This document shows positions 26,364 through 35,836 of a DNA stretch of 64,000 nucleotides, piece by piece (position 1 is the stretch's first letter; each line of letters begins with the position of its first letter). The stretch comes from Bacillota bacterium (GTDB lineage: Bacteria; Bacillota; SHA-98; UBA4971). The position numbers and the translations under genes are program-made. The notes beneath the pieces are model-generated. The model saw nothing but the letters and a program-made list of their open reading frames with translations, was not told where the DNA came from and did no database searches. Location: positions 1 through 64,000 of the forward strand of contig JASEJE010000003.1 of NCBI GenBank assembly GCA_030024085.1. The letters are read 5' to 3'.

Positions 26364-29300
26364 TCAGCGTGCCATCAGGCGATCCGCGTGCTCCGCCCCG
26401 GAGGAGGCAACGTCACACCGGAGGCACCTCTCTGACTCGTATAGCGCACAGGCCTCCGAGAGACCCGACACGACTTCGCGGAAACCCCCTTTCCTTTCAT
26501 CAATGGCGAGCTTCTCCGGCCGTTGACGCGCCATGCGCTCCTCGTGGATCTCCCCAGCAAGCTCTCTGCCGAGGTCAAGGCTTACCGGGATCTCGCCGGT
26601 GCCGCCCAGGAACCTGTCTATTTCCTCAGCGGCGCGCCTGCCGTCGGCAATCGCCTGGATGACGGTGTCCGGCCCGTTCACGCAGTCCCCACCGGCGAAC
26701 ACGCCGGGCTCGCCGGTCGCGTGGGTCCTCGGATCGGCGACTATCGTAGACCACTTGGTGACCTCGATGCGCGACCCGGCCGGCACCACCGAGGCGTCGG
26801 GCCTCTGACTGATGGCGGATATCACCATGTCCACGTCGATGATGAAGTTCGAACCCTCGATTGGCACGGGGCGCCTGCGGCCGGTCCGGTCGAACTCGCC
26901 CAGGGACATCCGCACGCACTCCATGTTCACAAGCTTGCCATTCCTGCCGATCATCCTGAATGGCGCGGTCAGGAAGTGGATCTTGACCCCCTCCCGCTCG
27001 GCCTCGGCGATCTCGTTCTTGTCCGCCGGCATGTCCTCGCGCTGGCGCCTGTAGATGATGTGCACCTCTTTCGCGCCGAGGCGCAGGGCCGTGCGGGCCG
27101 CGTCGATGGCAGCGTTGCCGCCCCCTATGACCGCGACCTTCTTGCCTACCTTCCGGCGACCGTTCATGTTGACCTCTCGCAGGAACTCCACCGCTCCGAT
27201 AACGCCCTCCAGATCCTCCCCGGGCACGCCCAGCTTCTGGCTGACGTTGGCGCCGACCGCGATGAAGATGGCCCTGTACCCCTGCTCCTTCAGGTCCTCC
27301 AGGGTAATGTCCTTGCCCACTGCTACGCCCGTGCGGATCTCAACGCCTCTGCGACATATGGCCAGGATCTCGGCGTCAAGAACGTCCTTGGGCAGCCTGT
27401 ACTCGGGAATCCCTGCCCTGAGCATTCCGCCAGCCTCGGGGAGCGCCTCGAACACCGTGACCTGGTAGCCGAAGCCCGCAAGGTAATACGCGGCTGTGAG
27501 GCCTGCAGGGCCGGACCCCACGATAGCCACCTTCGCATCCTTCCGAACCGCCGGCCGGTCAGGCGGAAGCGGGTTCATGAGCTCCCAGTCGGCCGCGAAC
27601 CGCTTGAGGTCGCATATGGCCACGGCTTCGTCGAGCTGCGAGCGCCTGCACTTGCCCTCGCACGGGTGGGTGCAGACCCGCCCGCACACCGCGGGGAACG
27701 GGTTCTTCTCCTTTATGAGCTTCACGGCGTCCTGGTACCTCTTCTGCCTTATCAGGCTGATGTACCTCGGCACATCAACTCCTGCAGGGCACGCGTTCTG
27801 GCACGGCGCCTCGAAGAGCGCCGCGCACACCGACGCGGGACACTTCTTATCGCGAATGTGGGCCTCGTACTCGTCTCGGAAGTAGCGTATCGTCGCAAGC
27901 ACCGGGTTGGGTGCCGTCTGGCCCAAGCCACACAGTGATAGCTCCTTCACCTTGAGGGCAAGCTCGACGAGGGTATCGATGTCCTCCATCGTGCCGAGGC
28001 CCTCAGTGATTCTGTTCAAGATCTCCAACATGCGCAGCGTTCCGATGCGACACGGCACGCACTTCCCGCACGACTCGTTCTGGACGAATTGCAGAAAAAA
28101 GCGGGCGAGGTCCACCATGCACGTGTCTTCGTCCGCAACGACGAGGCCCCCCGACCCCATGATGGCTCCGGCCCCGGTCAGCGACTCATAGTCTACAGGA
28201 AGGTTGAGGAGGACGTCGGGAAGGCATCCTCCCGAGGGCCCACCTATTTGAACGGCCTTGAACTTCTTCCCGTCCCTGATGCCGCCGCCGATGTCGAAAA
28301 CGATCTCGCCGAGGCTGATCCCCATCGGGACCTCCACCAGGCCGGTATTGCGCACCTTGCCGGTCAGCGCGAACACCTTGGTGCCCTTGCTTTTCTCAGT
28401 GCCGATGCTCGCATACCACGCAGCCCCGCGCCTTATGATCGGCGGCACGTTCGCGTATGTCTCCACGTTGTTGATATTGGTGGGCATGCCGAACAGCCCG
28501 CTAATCGCCGGGTAAGGCGGCCTCGGTCGCGGCATGCCACGCTCGCCCTGTATGGAGGCAATGAGGGCTGTTTCCTCGCCACAGACGAAAGCGCCTGCGC
28601 CTTCCTTTATGGCGATGTCAAAGGAGAACCCCGAGCCGAGGATATTCTCGCCGAGGAACCCGTACTCCCTCGCCTGCGCTATGGCGACCCTCAGCCTGGC
28701 GATGGCAAGAGGGTATTCTGCACGGACGTATATGTAGCCCCTTTGCGCTCCGATGGCATACGCAGCTATGGTCATCCCCTCAAGCACCGCGTGGGGGTCT
28801 CCCTCAAGCACGCTCCGGTCCATGAAGGCACCCGGGTCGCCTTCGTCGGCGTTGCACACCACGAACTTCCTCTCGCCCGACGCCCGCCTTGCGAACCCCC
28901 ATTTCATCCCGGTTGGAAACCCCGCGCCCCCCCTGCCGCGAAGGCCGGATCGCGTGACCTCCTCGATCACATCTTCCGGCCGCATCTGCAGGCTCTTTGA
29001 GAGGGCGAGATAGCCGTCCCGCACGAGGTATTCATCGATGTTTTCAGGATCTATGAACCCGCAGTTTCGAAGCACGACCCGGTGTTGCTTCGCGTAATAT
29101 GGTAGCTCCCTGTAAGGGTGTGCCTCGTCGGAGATCTCACCCACCACCCACTCTGCGACAGGCCTTCCCTGGACCACATGCTCATCGACGATTCTCGGGA
29201 TCATATCAGGCGTGACGCGTCCGTAAGTTACCCTCGACGCGCCCGGCAGCACCACATCCACCAGGACTTCCTGCTCGCACATGCCGATACACCCGGTGCG

Positions 29301-29579
29301 CTCGAGCGAGGCTGTCACCCCGGCATCTTCCAACTCTTGCTTGAGCGCATCGAAGACCTCCCACGCACCCGCGGCCATGCCGCAGGTGCCCATGCCCACG
29401 ATCACCCGTGCGGGCGCGTCCTCGTGTCTGACCCTGGCAACAAGGGTTTTCACAAGCTCCCGGCATCCGGGGTCGTCATGGCACAGGGGGCCCTCCACCC
29501 GGCATCTAACAAAGTCCCGGCAGGGATTACCGTCGAAGTGGGTACACTTATCGCAACACTTGAAAAGCAATACTCCCAT
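26364..29579 (-). CDS. HndB-NuoF-GltD multidomain flavoprotein (formate dehydrogenase partner)
   Basis: A 1071-residue protein. Order: an N-terminal Cys-rich patch (seven Cys in the first 39 residues), a thioredoxin-like [2Fe-2S] domain (GMGTCGMAAGA, TGCIGMCEQE), NuoF FMN/NADH domain (GRGGAGFPTGMKW, NADEGDPGAFMDR, GEETALIASIQGERG) with its [4Fe-4S] ESCGKCVPCR, then a GltD-type half: Fe-S entry motif CQNACPAGVDVPRY, FAD site [15 protein letters not shown] and NAD(P) site VIGGGNAAIDAARTA. The ATG at 29579 has GGTGAGGG upstream; the frame runs on to 29702 without homology. With FdhA it could form a two-polypeptide NAD(P)-dependent, perhaps bifurcating, formate dehydrogenase. Confidence 0.9.
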   Translation of the reverse strand: MGVLLFKCCDKCTHFDGNPCRDFVRCRVEGPLCHDDPGCRELVKTLVARVRHEDAPARVIVGMGTCGMAAGAWEVFDALKQELEDAGVTASLERTGCIGMCEQEVLVDVVLPGASRVTYGRVTPDMIPRIVDEHVVQGRPVAEWVVGEISDEAHPYRELPYYAKQHRVVLRNCGFIDPENIDEYLVRDGYLALSKSLQMRPEDVIEEVTRSGLRGRGGAGFPTGMKWGFARRASGERKFVVCNADEGDPGAFMDRSVLEGDPHAVLEGMTIAAYAIGAQRGYIYVRAEYPLAIARLRVAIAQAREYGFLGENILGSGFSFDIAIKEGAGAFVCGEETALIASIQGERGMPRPRPPYPAISGLFGMPTNINNVETYANVPPIIRRGAAWYASIGTEKSKGTKVFALTGKVRNTGLVEVPMGISLGEIVFDIGGGIRDGKKFKAVQIGGPSGGCLPDVLLNLPVDYESLTGAGAIMGSGGLVVADEDTCMVDLARFFLQFVQNESCGKCVPCRIGTLRMLEILNRITEGLGTMEDIDTLVELALKVKELSLCGLGQTAPNPVLATIRYFRDEYEAHIRDKKCPASVCAALFEAPCQNACPAGVDVPRYISLIRQKRYQDAVKLIKEKNPFPAVCGRVCTHPCEGKCRRSQLDEAVAICDLKRFAADWELMNPLPPDRPAVRKDAKVAIVGSGPAGLTAAYYLAGFGYQVTVFEALPEAGGMLRAGIPEYRLPKDVLDAEILAICRRGVEIRTGVAVGKDITLEDLKEQGYRAIFIAVGANVSQKLGVPGEDLEGVIGAVEFLREVNMNGRRKVGKKVAVIGGGNAAIDAARTALRLGAKEVHIIYRRQREDMPADKNEIAEAEREGVKIHFLTAPFRMIGRNGKLVNMECVRMSLGEFDRTGRRRPVPIEGSNFIIDVDMVISAISQRPDASVVPAGSRIEVTKWSTIVADPRTHATGEPGVFAGGDCVNGPDTVIQAIADGRRAAEEIDRFLGGTGEIPVSLDLGRELAGEIHEERMARQRPEKLAIDERKGGFREVVSGLSEACALYESERCLRCDVASSGAEHADRLMAR

Positions 29580-29733
29580 ACGTGTAACCCTCACCCCCGC
29601 GGGTCTTTGGCTCAAGCAGCCCGTCCCGCATGGTCCGCCAGCCCACGTGCCGCCCGGCTGAATCCAGGTGAAGCCAAAGGGGCCAACGATGGTGCCCAGC
29701 ATCTCCGCTGCCTCTTTGTCTTCGCAGGCTCTT

Positions 29734-30168
29734 TCATCGATCGATGCTTGTCAGACTTCCGGCTTCCTCGGGAAAGAAGATCCTGACCTCCCGCTCGTAG
29801 CTCTCAGGAGAGTCCGACGCGTGCACCACATTCTCCGGGAGCGTCCCGCCAAAATCCCCCCTGATAGTGCCCGGCAGCGCGTCCGCCGGGTTGGTAGCAC
29901 CAATTAGGCTCCTCGCAACCCTGACCGCATCGGCATCCCGCTCAAACACGAGGAGCGCCGAGGGTCCCCGCGTGACGTAATCCAGAAGCCCCTGGAAGAT
30001 CGGGCGGTCCGCGAGGTGCTCATAGTGGCGCGCGGCATCGGACCGCGCGATGGTCCTCATGTCCATCTTGACGATGCGAAAGCCTCTTCTCTCGAAACGC
30101 TCGATGACCGCTCCCACTAGTCCGCGCTCCACCCCGTCGGGCTTCACAATCACGAACGTGCGCTCCAT
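29734..30168 (-). CDS. ndk: Nucleoside diphosphate kinase
   Basis: A 144-residue NDK that balances NTP pools by phosphotransfer through a His. It has ERTFVIVKPDGVERGLVG at the N-terminus and the active-site stretch NVVHASDSPESYEREV, where His is phosphorylated. It lies downstream of fhs and upstream of the NuoF-GltD gene, with a GC-rich hairpin before it. Its place among acetogenesis genes looks incidental. Confidence 0.97.
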   Translation of the reverse strand: MERTFVIVKPDGVERGLVGAVIERFERRGFRIVKMDMRTIARSDAARHYEHLADRPIFQGLLDYVTRGPSALLVFERDADAVRVARSLIGATNPADALPGTIRGDFGGTLPENVVHASDSPESYEREVRIFFPEEAGSLTSIDR

Positions 30169-30188
30169 AACCCCCTCCTCGACGCAAG

Positions 30189-30218
30189 CCGGGGCCGGGC
30201 CGAAGCGCCCGGCCCCGG
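30189..30218 (-). terminator. GC-rich hairpin between fhs and ndk
   Basis: A perfect 12-bp stem (CCGGGGCCGGGC with GCCCGGCCCCGG) and a 6-base loop, 30 bp past the fhs stop. No T-tract follows, so it may be a terminator of the hairpin-only kind, a processing site, or an mRNA stabiliser. Confidence 0.4.
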
Positions 30219-30247
30219 GAAGTGCCTGGACCCGGATGCAACACGCC

Positions 30248-31945
30248 TTAGAACAGGCCGACGATCTTCCCCTCGTCGTCGATGTCCACGTTCTCCGCGG
30301 CAGGGTGCGTCGGGAGCCCCGGCATGGTCATCATCTGGCCGCACAGTGGCACCAGGAACCCCGCGCCGGCTGACGCCCGCACCTCGCGGACGGTGAGCTT
30401 CCACCCGCGCGGCGCGCCGCGAAGCGCCGGGTCGTCGGAGAGTGAAAGCTGTGTCTTGGCGGTACAGATTGGAAGGCGCCCGAGTCCCTGCTCCTCGATG
30501 ACCTTGATATCGCGTTCAGCGGTGCCAGCGTACACGACGCCGTCAGCGCCATAGATCTCGGTGGCGAGGCGCTCGATCTTCGCCTTCACCGGAAGGTCCA
30601 GGTCATACAGGAATCTGAAGTCGGCCTTCTCGTGCTCCAGGACGTCGAGCACCGCCTCGGCAAGCTCGATGCCTCCCTCGCCGCCCCTTGCCACAACCTC
30701 CGAGATGGCGGATCGCACTCCAAGCTCCTCGCAGTGCCTGCGAAGGTAATCGAGTTCCTCGGGGTCATCCGCGGGGAACCTGTTGATTGCCACGACGACT
30801 GGCAGCCCGAACCTCTGCGTCACGTTCATTACGTGCTTATCCAGGTTCCCGCAGCCCTTCGCGAGGGCCTCCAGGTTTTTCTCGGCGAGCTTGCTCTTGG
30901 CCACACCCCCGTGATGGTGCAGCGCGCGCACAGACGCAACCAGCACCACCACGTCGGGGCGCACGTCGGTTATCCGGCATACTATGTCGAAGAATTTCTC
31001 GGCGCCGAGGTCGGCGGCGAAGCCTCCCTCCGTGACCGCATAATCCGCAAGCCGCAGAGCCGTCTCGGTGGCGAGGATGGAGTTGTTGCCGTACGCGATG
31101 TTGGCGAACGGTCCCCCGTGCACGAACGCGGGCTGCCCCTCGAGGGTCTGCACCAGGTTCGGCTTGATGGCGTCCTTCATGATGACCGCCATGGCGCCGA
31201 CCGCCTTGAGATCCGCCGCCCGGACCGGCTTCCCGTCATATGTGTAGGCCACTACGAGCCTTGAGAACCGCTCCTTGAGATCTGACAGCGAGCGCGAAAG
31301 CCCGAGGCATGCCATGATCTCGGAAGCCACCGTGATGTCGAACCCGCTCTCCATCGGGAAGCCGTTGGCCTTGCCGCCAAGGCCGACCACGATGTTGCGG
31401 AGCTGTCTATCGCTTATGTCCATGACGCGGCGCCACACGACCCGCCTCGGGTCTATGCCAAGTTCGTTGCCCTGATGGATGTGGTTCTCGATCATGGCGG
31501 CGAGCAGGTTATGGGCCGCACCCACGGCGTGGATATCGCCGGTGAAGTGGAGGTTGATGTCCTCCATCGGCAGCACCTGCGAATACCCGCCGCCGGCTGC
31601 GCCGCCCTTGATGCCGAAGGTCGGCCCGAGCGAGGGCTCGCGCAGGGCAACCATGACCTTCTTGCCCAGCTTCCCGAGGGCCTGGGTCAGGCCCACCGCA
31701 GTGCAGGTCTTGCCCTCCCCGGCCGGTGTGGCAGTGATGGCCGTGGTGTAGATGAGCTTGCCGTACGGCCGGCCCTTCAGCCTCTCCACAGCCTCCAGGC
31801 TCACTTTGGCCTTGTACTTGCCGTAGAACTCGATGTCGTCCTCGGCCAGCCCCACCTTTGCCGCGATGCGTGCGATGGGCTCCAGCTTGGCGCCTTGTGC
31901 GATCTCGATGTCCGGAGGGATCCTGCCATACGTTGGTTCCGCCAT
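30248..31945 (-). CDS. fhs: Formate-tetrahydrofolate ligase (formyl-THF synthetase)
   Basis: ATP-dependent activation of formate to 10-formyl-THF, the second step of the Wood-Ljungdahl methyl branch. The 565-residue protein shows [18 protein letters not shown] (ATP site, family TPxGEGKxT), [36 protein letters not shown] and the family C-terminus near [19 protein letters not shown] 31945 is placed by AAAGGAG about 9 bases upstream, two bases after the nfnB stop. It is co-transcribed with nfnAB. Confidence 0.97.
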   Translation of the reverse strand: MAEPTYGRIPPDIEIAQGAKLEPIARIAAKVGLAEDDIEFYGKYKAKVSLEAVERLKGRPYGKLIYTTAITATPAGEGKTCTAVGLTQALGKLGKKVMVALREPSLGPTFGIKGGAAGGGYSQVLPMEDINLHFTGDIHAVGAAHNLLAAMIENHIHQGNELGIDPRRVVWRRVMDISDRQLRNIVVGLGGKANGFPMESGFDITVASEIMACLGLSRSLSDLKERFSRLVVAYTYDGKPVRAADLKAVGAMAVIMKDAIKPNLVQTLEGQPAFVHGGPFANIAYGNNSILATETALRLADYAVTEGGFAADLGAEKFFDIVCRITDVRPDVVVLVASVRALHHHGGVAKSKLAEKNLEALAKGCGNLDKHVMNVTQRFGLPVVVAINRFPADDPEELDYLRRHCEELGVRSAISEVVARGGEGGIELAEAVLDVLEHEKADFRFLYDLDLPVKAKIERLATEIYGADGVVYAGTAERDIKVIEEQGLGRLPICTAKTQLSLSDDPALRGAPRGWKLTVREVRASAGAGFLVPLCGQMMTMPGLPTHPAAENVDIDDEGKIVGLF

Positions 31946-31947
31946 GG

Positions 31948-33360
31948 TCACTCGCTCCTTTCCCGCTTCGCACGAATGTACCTGTCTATGCCACGGGCGG
32001 CGATCTTGCCCGCCCCCATCGCGGCGATAACCGTAGCAGACCCGGTGACTATGTCCCCGCCGGCGAACACCCCGGGCACGCTGGTCTCGCCGGTCTCCTC
32101 ATTGACGATGACGTTCCCATGCCGCCCCAGCTTGAGCCCGGGCACGCTCCTTACGAGGAGCGGGTTCGGGTCGGTGCCCACCGCCGAGATCATCGTGTCG
32201 ATGTCGATGACGAACTCCGAGCCAGGCACCGGGACGGGCCTGCGCCTCCCGCTTTCATCCGGCTCGCCGAGCTCCATCCGGACGCACTCCATCCCCCGAA
32301 CCCACCCACGCTCGTCACCGAGGACGCGGATAGGGTTCGTGAGAAGCATGAGCTCGACACCCTCCTCCTCGGCGTTCTCGATCTCCTCGAGCCTTGCGGG
32401 CATCTCCGCGCGCGACCGGCGGTAAACGATTGAGACCTTCTCCGCGCCCAGCCGAAGAGCGGTCCTGGCAGCGTCCATGGCCACGTTGCCTGCGCCAACC
32501 ACCACGACACGCTTGCCCACCCAGACAGGCGTGTCATATTCGGGGAACCGGTACGCCTTCATAAGGTTGGAGCGAGTCAGGAACTCGTTCGCGGAGTATA
32601 CACCGTTCAGGTTCTCCCCTGGAATCCCCAGGAAATGCGGAAGCCCCGCGCCCGTCCCAAGGAAGATCGCGTCGAACCCATCGCGGAAGAGCTCGTCCAC
32701 GGTCACCGTCCTGCCTACGAGCGTGTTCACGCGGACCTCGACGCCCAGGCTCTTCACGTACGCCACCTCTTCATCCACGATGGCCTTGGGCAGACGGAAC
32801 TCCGGAATGCCGTAGCGCAGCACACCGCCTGTGGAATGGAGGGACTCGAAGAGCACCACGGAGTACCCCATCTTCGCGAGGTCCGCCGCGCACGTGAGCC
32901 CTGCCGGGCCTGAGCCCACCACCGCCACCCTGCCCGCCGCTCCGGAAGCGGGCGCTGGCTCTGACGCGGCCTGTGTGCCCGAGGCCCTTTCGTAGTCTGC
33001 GGCGAACCGCTCGAGGGCGCCGATGGCCACAGGTTTGCCCTTCTTGCCCAGGGTGCATCTTTCCTCGCACTGGGTCTCCTGCGGGCACACGCGCCCACAT
33101 ATCGCGGGCAGACTGTTCTTCTCCTTGATCTTCCTCGCGGCCTCAACGAACTTGCCCTCTGCGATGAGCTTCACAAACGAAGGGATGTCCACCTCCACAG
33201 GGCATCCTGCCACGCAAGGACTCTTCGGGCACCCGATACACCGCATCGCCTCCCCAACGGCTACATCGGCCGGGTACCCGAGGGCTACTTCGTTGAAATT
33301 GCGTATCCGCTCGCGGGGATCTTGCTTTGGCATCGGATGCCTGTCTACTTTCGCCGGCAT
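31948..33360 (-). CDS. nfnB: NADPH-binding subunit of NADH-dependent ferredoxin:NADP+ oxidoreductase (NfnB) / GltD-like
   Basis: A 470-residue GltD-family flavoprotein with an N-terminal pair of [4Fe-4S] motifs ([28 protein letters not shown]-like), an FAD site [19 protein letters not shown] and an NAD(P)-site [19 protein letters not shown]. Directly downstream of the DHOD-like NfnA gene, so the pair should form the bifurcating transhydrogenase that couples NADH and reduced ferredoxin to NADP+ reduction. The second ATG (33360) suits the GGAGGG spacing better than the first. A stand-alone GltD role is less likely given NfnA. Confidence 0.9.
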   Translation of the reverse strand: MPAKVDRHPMPKQDPRERIRNFNEVALGYPADVAVGEAMRCIGCPKSPCVAGCPVEVDIPSFVKLIAEGKFVEAARKIKEKNSLPAICGRVCPQETQCEERCTLGKKGKPVAIGALERFAADYERASGTQAASEPAPASGAAGRVAVVGSGPAGLTCAADLAKMGYSVVLFESLHSTGGVLRYGIPEFRLPKAIVDEEVAYVKSLGVEVRVNTLVGRTVTVDELFRDGFDAIFLGTGAGLPHFLGIPGENLNGVYSANEFLTRSNLMKAYRFPEYDTPVWVGKRVVVVGAGNVAMDAARTALRLGAEKVSIVYRRSRAEMPARLEEIENAEEEGVELMLLTNPIRVLGDERGWVRGMECVRMELGEPDESGRRRPVPVPGSEFVIDIDTMISAVGTDPNPLLVRSVPGLKLGRHGNVIVNEETGETSVPGVFAGGDIVTGSATVIAAMGAGKIAARGIDRYIRAKRERSE

Positions 33361-34196
33361 TTGCATCCCTCCGAATGTACCTGGTACCGCTCCATGGCAA
33401 GCTTCTCCTCAGCCAGGAACCGCGTCTGCCTCGCCATGAGCTCCTCGAAATCCACCTTGTGCCCATCGAACGCGGGCCCCTCAACGCAGGAAAACATGGT
33501 CTTGCCGTCCACGGTCACCCGGCACGACCCGCACATCCCCGTGCCGTCAACCATGATGGCGTTCAGGCTCACAATCGTCTTCACGCCGAACTCGGCCGTG
33601 ACCTTGCAGGTGGCGCGCATCATGGGCAGCGGCCCGATGGCTACGACCTCGTCAGGCCGAAGGCCGCCCGCAAGCAGGTCACGAAGGATCCCGGTCACGA
33701 ACCCGTGGTAGCCGAAGCTGCCATCGTCGGTGCTGTAGTGAACTTCGTCGCTGACCGCTTCCATCCTGTCTTTGAAGATGAGCATGTCTTTCGTCTGCGC
33801 GCCGACGAGCGATATCACCCTCGTGCCGAGTTCATGAAAAGCCTTCGCCTCAGGGTATATGGGAGCGACCCCCACGCCGCCTGCGACGCACACAACCGTG
33901 TCGAGACGCTTTATGTCCCTGGGCGTCCCGAGGGGGCCTACGATATCCAGAATGGAGTCCCCCTCCTCGAGAGTCCCGAGCTCACACGTGCTCTTCCCGA
34001 CCTCCTGGAACACCATGGTGATGGTCCCCGCTGCGGGATCGCTGTCTGCGATGGTTAAGGGGATCCTCTCGCCTTGCTCGTGCATGCGGAGCACGAAGAA
34101 GTGCCCTGGACGGGCGCAAGCCGCGATCTGCGGCGCCTCCACCACGAACAGCTTGATCCTCGGAGCCAGCTCCTCCTTCTTGACGATCCTGTGCAT
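33345..34196 (-). CDS. nfnA: FAD/NAD-binding [2Fe-2S] subunit NfnA (DHOD-electron-transfer-like)
   Basis: A 283-residue ferredoxin reductase-like protein with FAD-binding RIPLTIADSD, NAD-site VCVAGGVGVAPIYPEAKAF and a C-terminal [2Fe-2S] ligand set MCGSCRVTVDG plus a later Cys. With NfnB it forms the bifurcating transhydrogenase. ATG 34196 has GGGGAGAG upstream; 25 further upstream codons are open but not conserved. A basic CKCRRK tail ends the protein. It overlaps nfnB by 16 bp. Confidence 0.9.
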   Translation of the reverse strand: MHRIVKKEELAPRIKLFVVEAPQIAACARPGHFFVLRMHEQGERIPLTIADSDPAAGTITMVFQEVGKSTCELGTLEEGDSILDIVGPLGTPRDIKRLDTVVCVAGGVGVAPIYPEAKAFHELGTRVISLVGAQTKDMLIFKDRMEAVSDEVHYSTDDGSFGYHGFVTGILRDLLAGGLRPDEVVAIGPLPMMRATCKVTAEFGVKTIVSLNAIMVDGTGMCGSCRVTVDGKTMFSCVEGPAFDGHKVDFEELMARQTRFLAEEKLAMERYQVHSEGCKCRRK

Positions 34197-34220
34197 ATCT
34201 CTCCCCCTTGTCCCTCGTAC

Positions 34221-34252
34221 CAGGCCGCAGCGCCGTGCAGCGCTGCGGCCTG
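34221..34252 (-). terminator. Perfect 13-bp hairpin between the MaoC-like gene and nfnA
   Basis: CAGGCCGCAGCGC pairs with GCGCTGCGGCCTG around a six-base loop, 25 bp before the nfnA ATG and 67 bp after the upstream stop. No T-tract follows on minus. It may end upstream transcription or act as a leader structure/operator for nfnAB-fhs. Confidence 0.45.
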
Positions 34253-34319
34253 CCGGTTTCCCCGAGACCATTTACTACATTCGTCAAAGTTCCTGCTATT
34301 CCTTGTGGGTACGCTAAAC

Positions 34320-34805
34320 TTACGGGTAGTCTTCAAAAGCGTAGCTTAACACCGATGGGACTTTCGGAGGAGGCATCACCTCGGACTTGCCCGTCACCAC
34401 AAGCTCGCCGTTCTGGTTGCGGGCGGTCGTTCTCAGCACCACCCTGTTCTCGCGCTCCCGGACCTCGATGAGCTCGATCTCGCAGGTTATAACATCGCCC
34501 CTCTTGGCAGGGGCGACGAAGTTGAAGTGCTGGGACACGGTGATGGTCCCCTTGCCGGGAAGCTCGGTGCTGATGCCCGCCACGATGAGCCCGGCAAGGA
34601 GTATCCCGGGTACTATCGGCTCGCGGAACCTCGTCCTCGATGCATACTCCGAGTCCACGTAAATCGGGTTGAAGTCCCCGGTGATTCCCATGTAAAGATA
34701 GATGTCCTGGTCGGTGATGGTCTTCGTGAACGTCCCGTGGTCTCCCACGCGCAACTGGTCTATAGTCCTGCCGAGCTTTCTCGCCCCGGAGGAACCCTCT
34801 GACAT
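34320..34805 (-). CDS. MaoC-like (R)-hydratase / hot-dog domain protein
   Basis: A 161-residue single hot-dog protein with the MaoC hydratase signature: YMGITGDFNPIYVDSEYA contains the Asp/His-type catalytic region (here D-x-N-P-I-Y, with Tyr where the catalytic His commonly sits), then IVPGILLAGLI. Typical members hydrate enoyl-CoA, but the replaced His makes that activity uncertain. It starts at ATG 34805 after GGAGGAAGGGGGG. It follows acsE by 233 bp; a link to acetyl-CoA synthesis is not shown by sequence. Confidence 0.8.
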   Translation of the reverse strand: MSEGSSGARKLGRTIDQLRVGDHGTFTKTITDQDIYLYMGITGDFNPIYVDSEYASRTRFREPIVPGILLAGLIVAGISTELPGKGTITVSQHFNFVAPAKRGDVITCEIELIEVRERENRVVLRTTARNQNGELVVTGKSEVMPPPKVPSVLSYAFEDYP

Positions 34806-35038
34806 CGGCCTTCCCCCCTTCCTCCACGAAACGTTTCGGCGTCGGGCGTATCCACCCTGCTGCTCAAAATCGGTCACCCCAGACTCAAGCCGGTTCCGGG
34901 ACCGGCCCTCCATGTCGGGTTGCTGGCGGCACGCTCCAGGCACGGCGCGCCAGGCAGCGCGTCCCGACGGCATTCAGGGACCGGCACCGCCAACCCCCGT
35001 AAGCTGGCAGCAAGCAGCAGCGTGTCCTGAACCCGCAG

Positions 35039-35836
35039 TCAGCCTGCGTGCGCGCGACGGGCCACCTCGAGGTACGAGTCGCAGTATACCTCCTTGTTGA
35101 GAAGGATGTTGGCCGTGGCAACCACGTCCATGAGGTCCTGGTCGGTGACGTCGAGGATGGCGGCGTCGAGTCCGCAGGCCATAGCCATCGCCAGGAACGT
35201 TCTGTTCACGAGGCTCCTGTTTTTCGATTTCTGGGACACGTTGCTAAGCCCCACCACGGTGCGCGGCGGCGGGTCCGCGAGGAGGCGCACCTGCCGCAAA
35301 GTCTCCAGGACCTCCGGAGCATGCTCCTGGGCCACGGCCACCGGCAGTATCAGGGGATCCAGGTAAAGGTCTGCCGGGCTTATCCCATACTCATCGGCGG
35401 CGGCCACGATCTCCATGGCTATCGCGGCCCGGTCATTGGCGTCCTTGGGGACGCCCTTCTCGTCCATGGCAAGGCCTATGACCTGGGCGCCGTACTGCTT
35501 CGCCAGGGGAAGGATGGCGTCCAGCCTCGCCCTCTCGCCGGTGGTGGAGTTTATCAGGGCCCGGCCCTTGTGCGCTGCAAGGCCCGCTTCGAGGGCCTTT
35601 ACGTTCATTGTATCAATGGAGACCGGAGTGTCAACCGCCTCCTGGACAGTGCGCACGAGCCAGCCCATGACCTTCTCGGGATCGTCGACCGCAGGGCCGG
35701 TGTTCACGTCGAGGAAGTGTGCCCCTGCTCGCATCTGAGCTACAGCGAGAGCGTGAATGGGCTCAGGGTTCCGCTCCGCTATGGCCCGCCCCACGTCCCT
35801 GAAGAGCCCGTTGATTCGCTCACCTATGAGGATCAT
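35039..35836 (-). CDS. acsE: Methyl-THF:corrinoid iron-sulfur protein methyltransferase AcsE
   Basis: Transfers the methyl group from methyl-THF to the cobalt of AcsCD. The 265-residue TIM-barrel pterin-binding protein shows LIGERINGLFRDV at the start, HFLDVNTGPAVDDPEKVM, PVSIDTMNVKALEAGL, LINSTTGE and VGLSNVSQKSKNR. Start overlaps the acsD stop (ATGA). No B12 domain is present, as expected for AcsE as opposed to MetH. Confidence 0.96.
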   Translation of the reverse strand: MILIGERINGLFRDVGRAIAERNPEPIHALAVAQMRAGAHFLDVNTGPAVDDPEKVMGWLVRTVQEAVDTPVSIDTMNVKALEAGLAAHKGRALINSTTGERARLDAILPLAKQYGAQVIGLAMDEKGVPKDANDRAAIAMEIVAAADEYGISPADLYLDPLILPVAVAQEHAPEVLETLRQVRLLADPPPRTVVGLSNVSQKSKNRSLVNRTFLAMAMACGLDAAILDVTDQDLMDVVATANILLNKEVYCDSYLEVARRAHAG

